64,000 nucleotides of DNA from Chloroflexi bacterium HGW-Chloroflexi-6 (GTDB lineage: Bacteria > Chloroflexota > Anaerolineae > Anaerolineales > Villigracilaceae), in the NCBI GenBank assembly GCA_002840685.1, contig PHBU01000018.1, positions 1-64,000 on the forward strand. Reading direction: 5' to 3'. A program made the translations under genes and the position numbers. This document shows positions 45,626-55,435 of this stretch, piece after piece. Within the stretch, counting starts at the first letter, position 1, and the number at the start of each line of letters is the position of its first letter. The notes under the pieces were generated by a model, which worked only from the letters and a program-made list of their open reading frames with translations, did no database searches and was not told where the DNA came from.

Positions 45626-45657
45626 GGAACGGGCTGTAACAAGCCCCGTTCCTTTTT
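45626..45657. terminator. Bidirectional terminator
   Basis: GGAACGGG-CT pairs with AAGCCCCGTTCC with T runs on both sides (TTTTT each). It ends the riboswitch-controlled 71-residue gene on the minus strand. Confidence 0.85.
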
Positions 45658-45675
45658 GTTGGTTTTTTTTGCTGT

Positions 45676-45891
45676 TTACCCAATCAAGAAAGCGAGCAAA
45701 CGCAAGGGCGCCTTGAAGATGGCGGTCCATCCAGACTGCTGGGCTCCCTTTGTCCTTGGAGTTGCCAGGGATGCGTATTCGTTTATCATCTGAAATCGCC
45801 GCTTTTCGTGCTCGTGAGCTGCAATTTTGATTTCGTAAGCGCTTCTCCAGGCAGAGCGTTTTTCTGGAATCATGTTATTGAAGTTATACAT
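45676..45891 (-). CDS. 71-residue protein behind a c-di-AMP riboswitch
   Basis: AAGGAG lies 6 nt before the ATG. The protein starts MYNFNNMIPEKRSAW, has a charged helix (EIKIAAHEHEKRRFQMINEY) and ends in a short hydrophobic/amphipathic helix (WTAIFKAPLRLLAFLIG) that could sit on the membrane. Family not recognised. It is monocistronic, between a riboswitch and a terminator. Since c-di-AMP riboswitches usually control K+ import, osmolyte or wall genes, this small protein may take part in osmotic or envelope homeostasis; that is inference. Confidence 0.8.
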   Translation of the reverse strand: MYNFNNMIPEKRSAWRSAYEIKIAAHEHEKRRFQMINEYASLATPRTKGAQQSGWTAIFKAPLRLLAFLIG

Positions 45892-46006
45892 TGTGTTCTC
45901 CTTAAATTAAAAAACAAGTCTTTTTCCATCCGACATTTCCCTTCGCAGTGTGCGAAGCCTCACGACTCAAAACACCCATTGGAAAGGTATTTCTTGTGTG
46001 ATCTTC

Positions 46007-46113
46007 GACGCCTACGAGGTTAGCTGTCGGGCTGGAGCAGAAGACTTGCTCTATAACGCAGTTGCGCTATTTCGCCCCGGAAGTGGGTTCCCCGATCAAT
46101 AGATTCGGCGTTC
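46007..46113 (-). ncRNA. Cyclic-di-AMP riboswitch (ydaO-yuaA class)
   Basis: On the minus strand the conserved blocks appear in order: ACGCCGAATC, CGGGGAACCCA, GGGGCGAA, a variable hairpin, then CAGCCCGACAGCTAACCTCG and GGCGTC. P1 pairs ACGCC (46111-46107) with GGCGT (46012-46008). This matches the ydaO-yuaA aptamer, where bound c-di-AMP usually switches expression off. A CTTCGCA/TGCGAAG hairpin and T-rich stretch between aptamer and ATG may form the expression platform. Confidence 0.93.
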
Positions 46114-46133
46114 AACAATCAAATTACTCTATC

Positions 46134-46162
46134 AATATAACATAGTGCGCCAGATTCCGCAA
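46134..46162 (-). promoter_or_regulatory. Promoter of the riboswitch transcript
   Basis: On the minus strand TTGCGG (46162-46157) and TATATT (46139-46134) are separated by 17 bp, about 20 bp before the aptamer. Confidence 0.6.
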
Positions 46163-46277
46163 TAAATCGGCCAATGTTTATGCAAAAAGTACCCTTTTGG
46201 GCGAGATGCTGTGCATCGTATCTTGCTGGATCGCTCGAAGAATATCTGCACTGATCGTCCGATACCAGTCAGATAAA

Positions 46278-46316
46278 CAAAACGGCCCTGGCCACAGGCT
46301 GGCCAGGGCCGTTTTA
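46278..46316. terminator. Terminator of the glucuronide operon
   Basis: AAACGGCCCTGGCC pairs with GGCCAGGGCCGTTT around a 7-nt loop; the minus-strand tail is TTGTTT. It follows the last gene (kinase, ending at 46336). Confidence 0.9.
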
Positions 46317-46335
46317 TCTTTCGAATAGCTCGATC

Positions 46336-47442
46336 TTAGCGCTGAATTCTGGCCGAGCCGCCCCTGGCAAAAGCCCTGACCTGATCCAGGCTGGCCATGG
46401 TGGTATCGCCGGGGAAGGTGGTCAACAGCGCGCCGTGCGCCCAGCCCAGGTTGACGGCATCCTGTTCGGATTCGCCGCCCAGCAAACCGTAGAAAAAGCC
46501 CGAGGCGAAGCCGTCGCCGCCGCCAACGCGGTCGTAAACGTTGAGTTCACAGGTCGGAGAGACAAAGGTTTTGCCGTCGACCCAGGCCACCGCCCCCCAA
46601 CTGTGATGGTTGGTCGAGTGGACTTCGCGCAGGGTGGTGGCAACGATCTTGACGTTCGGGAATTTCTCGACAACCTTGCCGATCATGCCAAAGAAGGTGC
46701 TCGGGTCAAGCTTGTTCCCTTCGGTGCCGCTCAGGGCAGGTTTCACCGCTACTTCCGGGCCGGGGACGCCCAGGCCAAGCTGCAAATCTTCTTCGTTGCC
46801 AACCAGCACATCCACATTCTCGACAATGCGGCGCACGACCGAAACGGCTTTTTCCTGTCCGCCCCAGATGTTCCACAGCTTGGCGCGGTAGTTCAGATCA
46901 AAAGAAGTTACCGCTCCGGCGGCTTTGGCAGCCTTCATTGCTTCGATGATGACTTCGCCGGTGGTTTCAGAGAGCGCCGAGAAAATGCCGCCACTGTGGA
47001 ACCAGCGCACGCCTGCGCTGAAAATGGCTTCCCAATCGAAATCGCCGGGTTTGAGCTGGGCGGCGGCTTCGTTGGAGCGGTTGTAGAAGACAACCGGGGC
47101 GCGCACGCCGAAACCGCGGTCGCTGTAGACGGTTGCCATGTTGGGGCCGTTGACACCGTTGTGTTTGAAGTGCTTGTAGAACGGCTTTACGCCCATCGCC
47201 CTGACGCGTTCGGCGATCAAGTCACCGATCGGGTAGTCGACCATCGCGCTGGCGATGCCGGTTTTCAGGCCGAAGCAATCCGAGAGGTTGGCGGCGCAGT
47301 TGAACTCGCCGCCGCTGACGTGGATGGCGCATTCGGTGGCTTTGCGGAAGGGGATGATGCCGGGGTCGAGGCGGTGAACCAGTGCGCCGAGCGAGAGAAA
47401 GTCGAGAGTGCCCTCAGATCTAAGGTTAAGTCCGTATTGCAT
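46336..47442 (-). CDS. PfkB-family sugar-acid kinase (KDG kinase-like)
   Basis: A 368-residue kinase from the ATG at 47442 (AAGGAG upstream). N-terminal GGEFNCAANL and the C-terminal anion-hole/catalytic motif DRVGGGDGFASGF mark the PfkB/ribokinase fold, closest in style to 2-keto-3-deoxygluconate kinases. It is the last gene of the glucuronide locus, next to 6-phosphogluconate dehydrogenase. No mannonate dehydratase or KDPG aldolase is present in the window, so gluconate is an alternative substrate. A stretch reading PALSGTEGN is encoded by a dispersed repeat and looks like an in-frame insertion. Confidence 0.85.
   Translation of the reverse strand: MQYGLNLRSEGTLDFLSLGALVHRLDPGIIPFRKATECAIHVSGGEFNCAANLSDCFGLKTGIASAMVDYPIGDLIAERVRAMGVKPFYKHFKHNGVNGPNMATVYSDRGFGVRAPVVFYNRSNEAAAQLKPGDFDWEAIFSAGVRWFHSGGIFSALSETTGEVIIEAMKAAKAAGAVTSFDLNYRAKLWNIWGGQEKAVSVVRRIVENVDVLVGNEEDLQLGLGVPGPEVAVKPALSGTEGNKLDPSTFFGMIGKVVEKFPNVKIVATTLREVHSTNHHSWGAVAWVDGKTFVSPTCELNVYDRVGGGDGFASGFFYGLLGGESEQDAVNLGWAHGALLTTFPGDTTMASLDQVRAFARGGSARIQR
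46713..46742. repeat. Dispersed repeat in frame in the kinase gene
   Basis: TTCCCTTCGGTGCCGCTCAGGGCAGG-like sequence matches the CCTTCG...CGCTCAGGG family and encodes PALSGTEG on the minus strand. A relative lies in the adjacent intergenic region (47465-47575). Confidence 0.6.
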
Positions 47443-47464
47443 GTGGTTGCTCCTTTTGTCAAAT

Positions 47465-47575
47465 GCGAGGGTCGAGTAGTCCGCGCTTTTCGGGCATATC
47501 GAGACCCGCAATCGTTGGTTGCGTCCCGTGGTCTCGGTACATCCTTCGTAAAAACCGCTCAGGGGTACTCGACCA
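47465..47575. repeat. Nested palindromic repeat between gnd and kinase gene
   Basis: Outer arms GGTCGAGTA/TACTCGACC, middle arms CGAGACC/GGTCTCG and an inner CGCAA/TTGCG hairpin nest symmetrically. TCCTTCG...CCGCTCAGGG relates it to the repeat inside the kinase gene. Confidence 0.75.
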
Positions 47576-47583
47576 GCTGACGG

Positions 47584-49004
<1,421 letters not shown>

Positions 49005-49008
<4 letters not shown>

Positions 49009-49925
49009 AAAATCTCCTTGTTTCGTTTTTCAAAACGATAGATTTGCCAGGTGTTGTACAGGTTGTGGTAAAGCACATAAAAGGTCGGCCCCATCGCCGC
49101 GAGAGGGCTGATGAAGGTCAGGGCGATCCAGATCGAGAAAGAGTTGTTCTTCTGGCCGAGGGCCTGGCTGGATTCCTGCCAGTAGCTGCGCCCGCCCAGC
49201 AGCGCGCCGATGGCAAAGTTAACAGCACAGATGATCAGCGAGACCAGCGCGATTTGTCCGAGCACGATCAGCGAGCCTGAGTTCTCGTGGATGACGAAAT
49301 CGGAGGCTTTGGCGCTGATGATGAACAGGTTGGCAATCCAGAGCGGGAACGAGAGTTTTTTCCCGGCGCGGATGGCGTTTTGAGCCTCCCCGGGCAGGTG
49401 CGCGGCGAGCCGTGCCAGGATCAACGGGACGAACATGGTGATCAGCACGGGCTGGAGCACATCCCAGGTCGAGATGGGAATGGTTGCGCCGAGAACAAAG
49501 GGCAGCACGACCGGGACAACAAGCGCCATGGCGATGTTGGTCAGTAGAACGGCCGAGACCATGAATTCAACACGGCCTTCGATGAAGCTGACGATAACCG
49601 TCGATGAGATTGCGGTGGGGGCGATGGCAGTGATGAAGGCAGCCAGACCGAGATCGACGCTGAAGCGTGAGAAGGTTTCGTAGGCCAGGAAGGCCACTGC
49701 CAGGTTGGCCAGCAGCACCCAGATCACACCTTTTTGAAAGTTTTTGGGGTTGATTTCAATGTCGAGAAAGGCGAAAAAGAGCATCGCCATCAACAGATAT
49801 TGCACCATAAATGAAAGCGCGTTGGCCTGTGGCACGAGCGCGCCGATCAGCATGGTCACAACCAGCGAGATGACTTTGCCGTAGGCGTTTATCCAGGATT
49901 TGAAGCGGGAGGAAAGTTCAACCAT
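49005..49925 (-). CDS. BASS-type (bile acid:sodium symporter-like) membrane transporter
   Basis: A 306-residue protein from the ATG at 49925 with nine to ten membrane helices. The helix pattern and words such as [16 protein letters not shown] and [22 protein letters not shown] fit the BASS/arsenite-permease-like superfamily. The longer frame to 50249 overlaps the upstream gene in another frame and is ignored. The start overlaps the previous stop, so translation is coupled to both neighbours. It may carry a sugar acid or another organic anion; substrate inferred from context only. Confidence 0.78.
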
Positions 49926-50433
49926 TAAAAGTAAGATATTCTTGTAGGATGACCCGATACGCAGGATGATACAAGTGCTCATATTCGGGAGAGTGGTGTA
50001 CGGCTGGAAAGTTTTGCGCCTTAAGCGGCTCAAAAAACCGTTGCATTTCTGGCTCTGAAAAGGGAAGTTGGCCGCTTTCAGCCAGACTGATAGCTTCAGC
50101 CCAATAGCGTTCGAGACGGTCTGTCGACCCATTATGCTGGTTCGCGGTGCGGACGAAGGCTTCCAGTAATTTGGCCGGGTCGCCGCCGGAGGCGATGTAC
50201 GGGCGTAAGTGGACTCGCACAATCCCGGTTTCGCCAGAGAGCGGGTCAACCAGTGGTTCTACCGGCCCCTCGCCCATTTCGGCCAGTTCACGGGTCAGCC
50301 AGTCACCGGCGGATTTTTCGTCACGAATGGCATGTTCGCTGCCCATGGCGGCCTGGTGAATAAGTTTGTAGATGTCCGCAAGCTGCATGGCCGGGTAGCT
50401 TGCGAGTTGGGCGAGAAGGATTGACTCAAACAT
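49918..50433 (-). CDS. Unknown protein in the glucuronide operon, 171 residues
   Basis: From the ATG at 50433 (MFESILLAQLASYPAMQLAD) it is a soluble, mainly helical protein with AMGSEHAIRDEKSAGDWL, LVDPLSGETGIVRVHLRPY and HHSPEYEHLYHPAYRVI. The family is not recognised. The many His and acidic residues could bind metal, but no known active-site motif is visible. Its stop overlaps the transporter start, tying it to that gene. The ATG further upstream (50469) lies in a dispersed repeat and is not used. Confidence 0.72.
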   Translation of the reverse strand: MFESILLAQLASYPAMQLADIYKLIHQAAMGSEHAIRDEKSAGDWLTRELAEMGEGPVEPLVDPLSGETGIVRVHLRPYIASGGDPAKLLEAFVRTANQHNGSTDRLERYWAEAISLAESGQLPFSEPEMQRFFEPLKAQNFPAVHHSPEYEHLYHPAYRVILQEYLTFNG

Positions 50434-50447
50434 TAAAAAACCTTTTA

Positions 50448-50516
50448 TCACGAAGAACAAAAAGAACACAAAGGTTCACCAAATTTTTATTTTTAAATAA
50501 TTCGTGTTGTTTTGTT
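50448..50516. repeat. Dispersed CACGAAG repeat, copy 3
   Basis: ATCACGAAGAACAAAAAG ... AATTCGTGTTGTTTTG resembles the repeats flanking hsdM (5779, 7357). It fills the gap between the LarA-like gene and the 171-residue gene. Confidence 0.55.
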
Positions 50517-50526
50517 AATTTTTTGG

Positions 50527-51798
50527 CTAACTTTTCAACCGATACAAAATTTCGCCAGCCTTCGGTACGTACAAAATGCCTTCGTTCTCGCGGTTTTGCC
50601 ATTCTTCGAGATTAATGCTGGCCGGGTCGAGGTAACCCAGGTTGAGCCTGGCGCAGTCTTCGGGCGGAATCTGGCTGGCAAGGGTCACGCGCACGTTGGG
50701 TTTTTCGATGCGGTTTTCCATATAGCCGGAGCCGCGCACGTGGGTCGAGTGGGCCAGCACGCCGAGCGGGATGTGTTTGAAGTCATCCCAATCCTGCAGG
50801 AAATAAGGCAGGATGTGGTAGCCGATCTCATAGATGTATTTGCCATGCACATGGCTGACCACATCCAGGTGCGGGGCGTAGATGACGACTTCGCCGCCGA
50901 TGGCCATTGCCGGTTCAAGTTTGTACATGGCTTTGGCGCCCGTCCAGAGTTCATCGTACATTTTGGGCGCACAAGACAAAACACGCTGGTAAGGTCGCGT
51001 AGCGTCGCACCAGAGGATGTGACGCTGTGCCGATAGATCTGCAGCAGCGCTCCAGGCCGAGACATGGTCGCCGATAAACAGTCCGCTCAGATCGTGGCCT
51101 TCGACTGTCAGCGCGATGAGTGTAACCGGCGTTGAGAGCTTTTCAGCGGCGGCGTGGATCATGGCCCGAACGGGGGTGTCCTTGACGCCAATCGTTCCGA
51201 CCACGCCGGCCAACGCACCCAGCCAGTGGGTGGCGTTGATCATGTCCGCGCCTGAAATGCCGGGGAACAGGTATTTGGCTCCGCCCGAGAAACCGACCAC
51301 TTCGTGCGGAAAGGTCGGGCCAAGGATCAGGATATGGTCGTAGGCCAGGGCGGCTTTGTTTAGGCGCACATCCACGCTGTCGGGTAGGGATGAATGCCAG
51401 CGCTCCCCGGCAATCGCCTTGATCTGATCATGCTCAATCACGCCCAGGGTGGTCAGGACATCAGGATCATCCCAAGCATGGTTCAACAGGCCAATGTGTG
51501 CATATTGCGTTTTGCGTTCATCGGCAGTAATACCAACCAGTTGATTTAGACTGACCTCCGTCAGCGCAGGGTGCGTGCCCAGGGCGACCATGAAGTCGAG
51601 TTGGCGGGCATCGTGCAGGATTTCAACCAGGGCGCGGAACAAGAAGGGCAGCGGCAGGGAGCGGGTGTGATCGGGGATCAGCACCAGAAGCTTTTGACGG
51701 CTGAACTTGCCAGCAAGCCCTTTTTCGAGCGTCTCACGAATGGTGTCAGATGAGAGCAGCCCGCTGGACGCAACTGCCTGAGATGCGAGATTATTCAT
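50527..51798 (-). CDS. LarA-family nickel-dependent hydroxyacid racemase/epimerase
   Basis: A 423-residue member of the lactate racemase (LarA) superfamily, which uses the nickel-pincer cofactor to invert the C2 carbon of 2-hydroxy acids. Family features: PDHTRSLP, VALGTHPALTE, then HEVVGFSGGAKYLFPGISG with the His and the cofactor-binding Lys. The superfamily includes lactate, malate and phenyllactate racemases and a D-gluconate 2-epimerase. In this operon, between hexuronate enzymes and 6-phosphogluconate dehydrogenase, C2 epimerisation of mannonate to gluconate is an attractive role. The cofactor genes larB/C/E are not in the window. Confidence 0.88.
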   Translation of the reverse strand: MNNLASQAVASSGLLSSDTIRETLEKGLAGKFSRQKLLVLIPDHTRSLPLPFLFRALVEILHDARQLDFMVALGTHPALTEVSLNQLVGITADERKTQYAHIGLLNHAWDDPDVLTTLGVIEHDQIKAIAGERWHSSLPDSVDVRLNKAALAYDHILILGPTFPHEVVGFSGGAKYLFPGISGADMINATHWLGALAGVVGTIGVKDTPVRAMIHAAAEKLSTPVTLIALTVEGHDLSGLFIGDHVSAWSAAADLSAQRHILWCDATRPYQRVLSCAPKMYDELWTGAKAMYKLEPAMAIGGEVVIYAPHLDVVSHVHGKYIYEIGYHILPYFLQDWDDFKHIPLGVLAHSTHVRGSGYMENRIEKPNVRVTLASQIPPEDCARLNLGYLDPASINLEEWQNRENEGILYVPKAGEILYRLKS

Positions 51799-51899
51799 AG
51801 AGTTTTTGGGGATTATATGATCCTTGTAAACCGTCTACAGCATTATATCGTCTATGCTCTTCTTTCGATATGTTGTAGGTTATTGATATAAATTTACTT

Positions 51900-52790
51900 T
51901 TACCAGGTTGGTGTGTCAGGCAGCAGGTTTTCGAAGTCTGCGATCAAGCTGGCTTCATAGGCTCCGGCATAGGTGCCATTTAAGAACTTGTCTGAGGCTT
52001 CGGACAGGAAGCGTTGCCAGGATTCAATCTCGCAGCCGGGGTTGATCGGGTAAAACAAAGCGCAGTTGGCCTGCGCCGCTTTCAAATCTCCGAGGGCATC
52101 TCCGATCATCAAAATCCGCTGGGGGGCATATTTGCCACGCGCCGCCAGGGCCAGGTGCTGTTCTTTGGTGCCGGCTTCCTGCCCGGCGATCAGGCCCATG
52201 TACTGTGCCAGCTCGTGCTCCTGCCATTCACGCTCTAGCGCCTCGATCGGCGTGGCCGATACCACCATCATATCCGCGACCGGCGCCATTTTTTGCAGGC
52301 TCTCGCGCACCTGCGGAAAAGGCGGCACGCCATGTACGATATCTGCAATGGACTGATTCACGCCCAGTGACCAGGCCTGCGCCTGATCAAGCTCCGGGTG
52401 AGGGTGTTGTTCCTTATACTGGAGCAGGCCTTTCTCGCTCAAGGGAAAACCGGAAGCAATGAACTCGCGGACTTTGTTGGCCTGCGGTACATCGGCCTGG
52501 CGGGCCAGTACTTCCGGCCGGCCGCGCAACAGGTCCAGTGCGGTGATCAGGGCCGGCCAGCGGTTTGCACCGCGCCACTTGGAATACAGGTTGACAAATT
52601 CAGCCGCTTCGCGGGCATATTTTGAGACTGGCTGTAAATTCCAGTGTTTGATCGTGTTCGGGCAAAAACACTCTTTGTGTTTGATCTCCATCGAGTCGAA
52701 AACACAGCCGTCCGAGTCGATGCCGATAAAAAAATCGTGCTGCGGTTGCCAGGCGCGGAGCGGGTTGGATTCGGATGTTTGAGCGGTCAT
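51900..52790 (-). CDS. HAD-superfamily hydrolase
   Basis: A 296-residue protein with the haloacid-dehalogenase motifs: motif I GIDSDGCVFDSM (nucleophile Asp and the second Asp), motif II VVSATP, motif III Lys near GTKEQHL and motif IV MIGDALGDLKAA. A helical cap lies between motifs I and II (about residues 45-150). It probably dephosphorylates a sugar or sugar-acid phosphate of the pathway. Exact substrate unknown. AAGGAAAG precedes the ATG. Confidence 0.85.
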   Translation of the reverse strand: MTAQTSESNPLRAWQPQHDFFIGIDSDGCVFDSMEIKHKECFCPNTIKHWNLQPVSKYAREAAEFVNLYSKWRGANRWPALITALDLLRGRPEVLARQADVPQANKVREFIASGFPLSEKGLLQYKEQHPHPELDQAQAWSLGVNQSIADIVHGVPPFPQVRESLQKMAPVADMMVVSATPIEALEREWQEHELAQYMGLIAGQEAGTKEQHLALAARGKYAPQRILMIGDALGDLKAAQANCALFYPINPGCEIESWQRFLSEASDKFLNGTYAGAYEASLIADFENLLPDTPTW

Positions 52791-52801
52791 TGATACTTTC
52801 C

Positions 52802-54505
52802 TTATCCGATCCCATAGAGTGTGCGCGCTATGGCAGTCATCGATTCGGGGCCAACACCGTAACTGACCACAACCGTTTCGTATTCGGGCCTGACGGCAGT
52901 CGGGTAATGCGTGTTGGTGACGACGATCACGGGTTTCCCTAATTTCAACAGTTCCTGCCCGTAACGCTCATCCTTGGCCTGGTTGCGGTAATAGTAATCG
53001 GTGGCGATGATGATGTCCGCTTCATTCAGACGGTGCTGGATGCGTTCGTAATCCTGCCCGGTCAATTGCAGGTTGGTTTCAACCATGGCCACCTGATCGG
53101 AAATATTCAGAAGGTTTTCCCATAAAATACCGGGGTGGCATGCCTGGCTGTTCGTGTTGCGATGCAAGGGATTGATCTGCTCGATCAGCAAAACTCTCTG
53201 GTCCGGTTTGAGCGGCAGGAGTTTTTGGGTATCTTTCAAAACCCTGACGCCGCATTGGGCGGCCTGTGTGGCGATCTCAACCACCTTTGGGTCACGGATG
53301 CCGTCACTGGCCTGGCTTACAGCGCGGATCGAACCCTGTTCGAACAATCCGTAATCGTATTTTACCGACAGCGTACGGCGGATCGCATCGTTCAACCGTT
53401 CTTCTTGTAAGCGTCCCTGTTGCACCGCTTGGATCAGCCCTGCCACCACTTCATCGATCAACGGGCTTTCGTCGCGGACTAGCACCAAATCGGCGCCGGC
53501 CTCGAGCGCCAGCCGGCAGGCTTCGGGCACTTCATACTTTTGGATAATACCCCCCATCGTAATGTCGTCGGTCGTAATGGTGCCCTTGAAACCCATCTCG
53601 CCTTTCAGGAGATCGGTCAGGATCCGTTTCGAGAGGGTTGCCGGCAGGCCCGAGGGGTCAAGACTGGGATAAGCCGTATGGGCCGTCATGATGGCGGGGA
53701 TGCCGGCGTCGATCAACTGCTGAAAGGGCCTGAGATGGTTCTGCATCTCGGCGCGTGGGATATCAATGACGGGCATTTCGCTATGGGCATCGGTCACGGA
53801 CGCGCCGCGCCCCGGAAAGTGCTTGCCGGTGGTGATGATGCCCGCAGCCTGATAGCCTTTCAGGGCTTCCAGGGCATAGGCCGCCGCCGTTTCGGGATCT
53901 TCACCATAGCTGCGGGTGCCGATTTCAGGGTTGAGCGGATGGGTATTGACATCCAGGACCGGCGAATGCAGCCAATCGCAGCCAACCGGCCGCAGTTGGC
54001 GACCGATTGCCCAGGCTACTTCACGCGCCAGGTGGGGAGCGTTGCCCAGGCTGTATGCCATGGGGCTTGGAAAATAATGGATACCGCCCCGAATATAGTC
54101 GGCGCTGGTATCGCCTTCCATGTCCATGGTGATGTGCAGCGGAATTCCAAGCCCGTTATCAAGCGCGGCCTGCTTTAAGCGATTGGTAAAAGCGCAGTAT
54201 TCTTCGTTCGTGCAGTGCGGCACCCGCAAACCGGGTAGATAATCTTTAACGGTGCCCTTTGGATGGCGCACGACACGCGCAGCATACTTATCGTGGCCGA
54301 CAGAGGTCGGATCGTGCACAGCGGTTTTTACCCGAAAGGTTAAGCCGGCCCGGACGCCAGCCGGGTAATACTGACGAATGCGTTTTAAGATTTCCGGTGT
54401 AATGACGGTGCCCACAAAGCCAATCACGAGGCATTGGCCCACTTTTTGCTCAAGGGTCATTTTGTCAATCAATTGTTCAATAAAAGCTGACTTGTCTTGA
54501 TCCAT
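52802..54505 (-). CDS. Glycoside hydrolase family 3, NagZ-like
   Basis: A 567-residue GH3 enzyme. The Asp-His catalytic loop of beta-N-acetylhexosaminidases is visible in GKHFPGRGASVTDAHSEMP, and the nucleophile Asp in GTITTDDITMGGI. An additional C-terminal Rossmann-like domain (about residues 380-567) follows. No signal peptide, so it acts inside the cell on imported oligosaccharides. Together with a beta-glucuronidase it could dismantle glucuronate-hexosamine chains such as glycosaminoglycan fragments. CAGGAG precedes the ATG. Confidence 0.88.
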   Translation of the reverse strand: MDQDKSAFIEQLIDKMTLEQKVGQCLVIGFVGTVITPEILKRIRQYYPAGVRAGLTFRVKTAVHDPTSVGHDKYAARVVRHPKGTVKDYLPGLRVPHCTNEEYCAFTNRLKQAALDNGLGIPLHITMDMEGDTSADYIRGGIHYFPSPMAYSLGNAPHLAREVAWAIGRQLRPVGCDWLHSPVLDVNTHPLNPEIGTRSYGEDPETAAAYALEALKGYQAAGIITTGKHFPGRGASVTDAHSEMPVIDIPRAEMQNHLRPFQQLIDAGIPAIMTAHTAYPSLDPSGLPATLSKRILTDLLKGEMGFKGTITTDDITMGGIIQKYEVPEACRLALEAGADLVLVRDESPLIDEVVAGLIQAVQQGRLQEERLNDAIRRTLSVKYDYGLFEQGSIRAVSQASDGIRDPKVVEIATQAAQCGVRVLKDTQKLLPLKPDQRVLLIEQINPLHRNTNSQACHPGILWENLLNISDQVAMVETNLQLTGQDYERIQHRLNEADIIIATDYYYRNQAKDERYGQELLKLGKPVIVVTNTHYPTAVRPEYETVVVSYGVGPESMTAIARTLYGIG

Positions 54506-54559
54506 GGTAATTCTCCTGGCTATAAAATATATGAACTTTATGCAATTGCTGGCCGGCGG

Positions 54560-55387
54560 TTAGACCCCGCTATAGACCGAGAACCCACCATCTACCGGCA
54601 CGACCACCCCGGTTACAAACGCTGATGCCGGAGAGACCAGCCACAGCAATGTGCCCAACAAATCTTCGGGAGTACCAAAACGGTTCTGCGGGGTATGGGC
54701 AATGATGGTTTTGCCGCGGGCTGTCAGTTTGCCGGTTTCTTTATCGGTCAGCAGGAAGCGATTCTGTTCGGTGAGAAAGAATCCCGGGGCAATGGCGTTG
54801 ACGCGGATTTCAGTGGAATATTCTTGCGCCATGTGGACTGCCAGCCATTGGGTGAAGTTGCTGACTGCGGCTTTGGCCGCCGAATAAGCCGGGATGCGCG
54901 TCAGCGGGCGAAAAGCGTTCATTGATGAGATGTTGACGATCACGCCCGACTTCTGTTCGGCCATTATTTTGCCAAAAACCTGGCTCGGCAGCAGCGTGCC
55001 GATAAAGTTGAGATTGAAAACCCATTGCACGGCATCGGCCGGCAGATCGAAAAATTTTTGTTCGGCGTTGGTCGATGCCTGGGGCTTGTTGCCCCCGGCT
55101 CCATTGACCAGGATGTCGATCCGGCCAAATTTTGCCATGACATGCTGTGCGGCGGCTTCGAGGCTGTCCTTCTCCAGCACATTGCAAGCCAGACCGATGG
55201 CGCCATTGCCAAGTTCTGCAGCCAGCGCTTCGGCAGGCCCGGCGAACAGGTCTAGCACAACCACCCGGGCGCCGGCCCCGGCCAGGGCCCGGCACATGGC
55301 TGCGCACAGCACGCCTGCCCCACCTGTTACAACTGCGACTTTGCCTTGAACATCAAAAGAGACACTCATATGTTGGTTCACTTTCAT
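54560..55387 (-). CDS. SDR oxidoreductase, probable fructuronate reductase / mannonate dehydrogenase
   Basis: A 275-residue short-chain dehydrogenase with the cofactor loop VTGGAGVLCAA (TGGxxVL style), NGAGG, catalytic Ser-Tyr-Lys in NISSMNAF ... AYSAAKAAV and a C-terminal VDGGFS. The TGGxGVLG-type fingerprint and the place next to glucuronate isomerase suggest reduction of fructuronate to mannonate, as in YjmF/UxuB-type SDRs. The start may instead be the ATG at 55369; neither has a strong ribosome site. Confidence 0.85.
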   Translation of the reverse strand: MKVNQHMSVSFDVQGKVAVVTGGAGVLCAAMCRALAGAGARVVVLDLFAGPAEALAAELGNGAIGLACNVLEKDSLEAAAQHVMAKFGRIDILVNGAGGNKPQASTNAEQKFFDLPADAVQWVFNLNFIGTLLPSQVFGKIMAEQKSGVIVNISSMNAFRPLTRIPAYSAAKAAVSNFTQWLAVHMAQEYSTEIRVNAIAPGFFLTEQNRFLLTDKETGKLTARGKTIIAHTPQNRFGTPEDLLGTLLWLVSPASAFVTGVVVPVDGGFSVYSGV

Positions 55388-55435
55388 CCTGGCTCATAGA
55401 TTTTTGTTGCCACTCCAGCGGCGATCTTCGCAGCC

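Noticed and set aside
46435-47580. A 381-codon open frame on the plus strand opposite the PfkB kinase
   Set aside because: It is the antisense shadow of the kinase gene, with no domain and no start signal.
49926-50249. N-terminal extension of the BASS transporter
   Set aside because: It overlaps the coding sequence of the 171-residue gene in another frame and is not membrane-like; the ATG at 49925 fits the coupled start.
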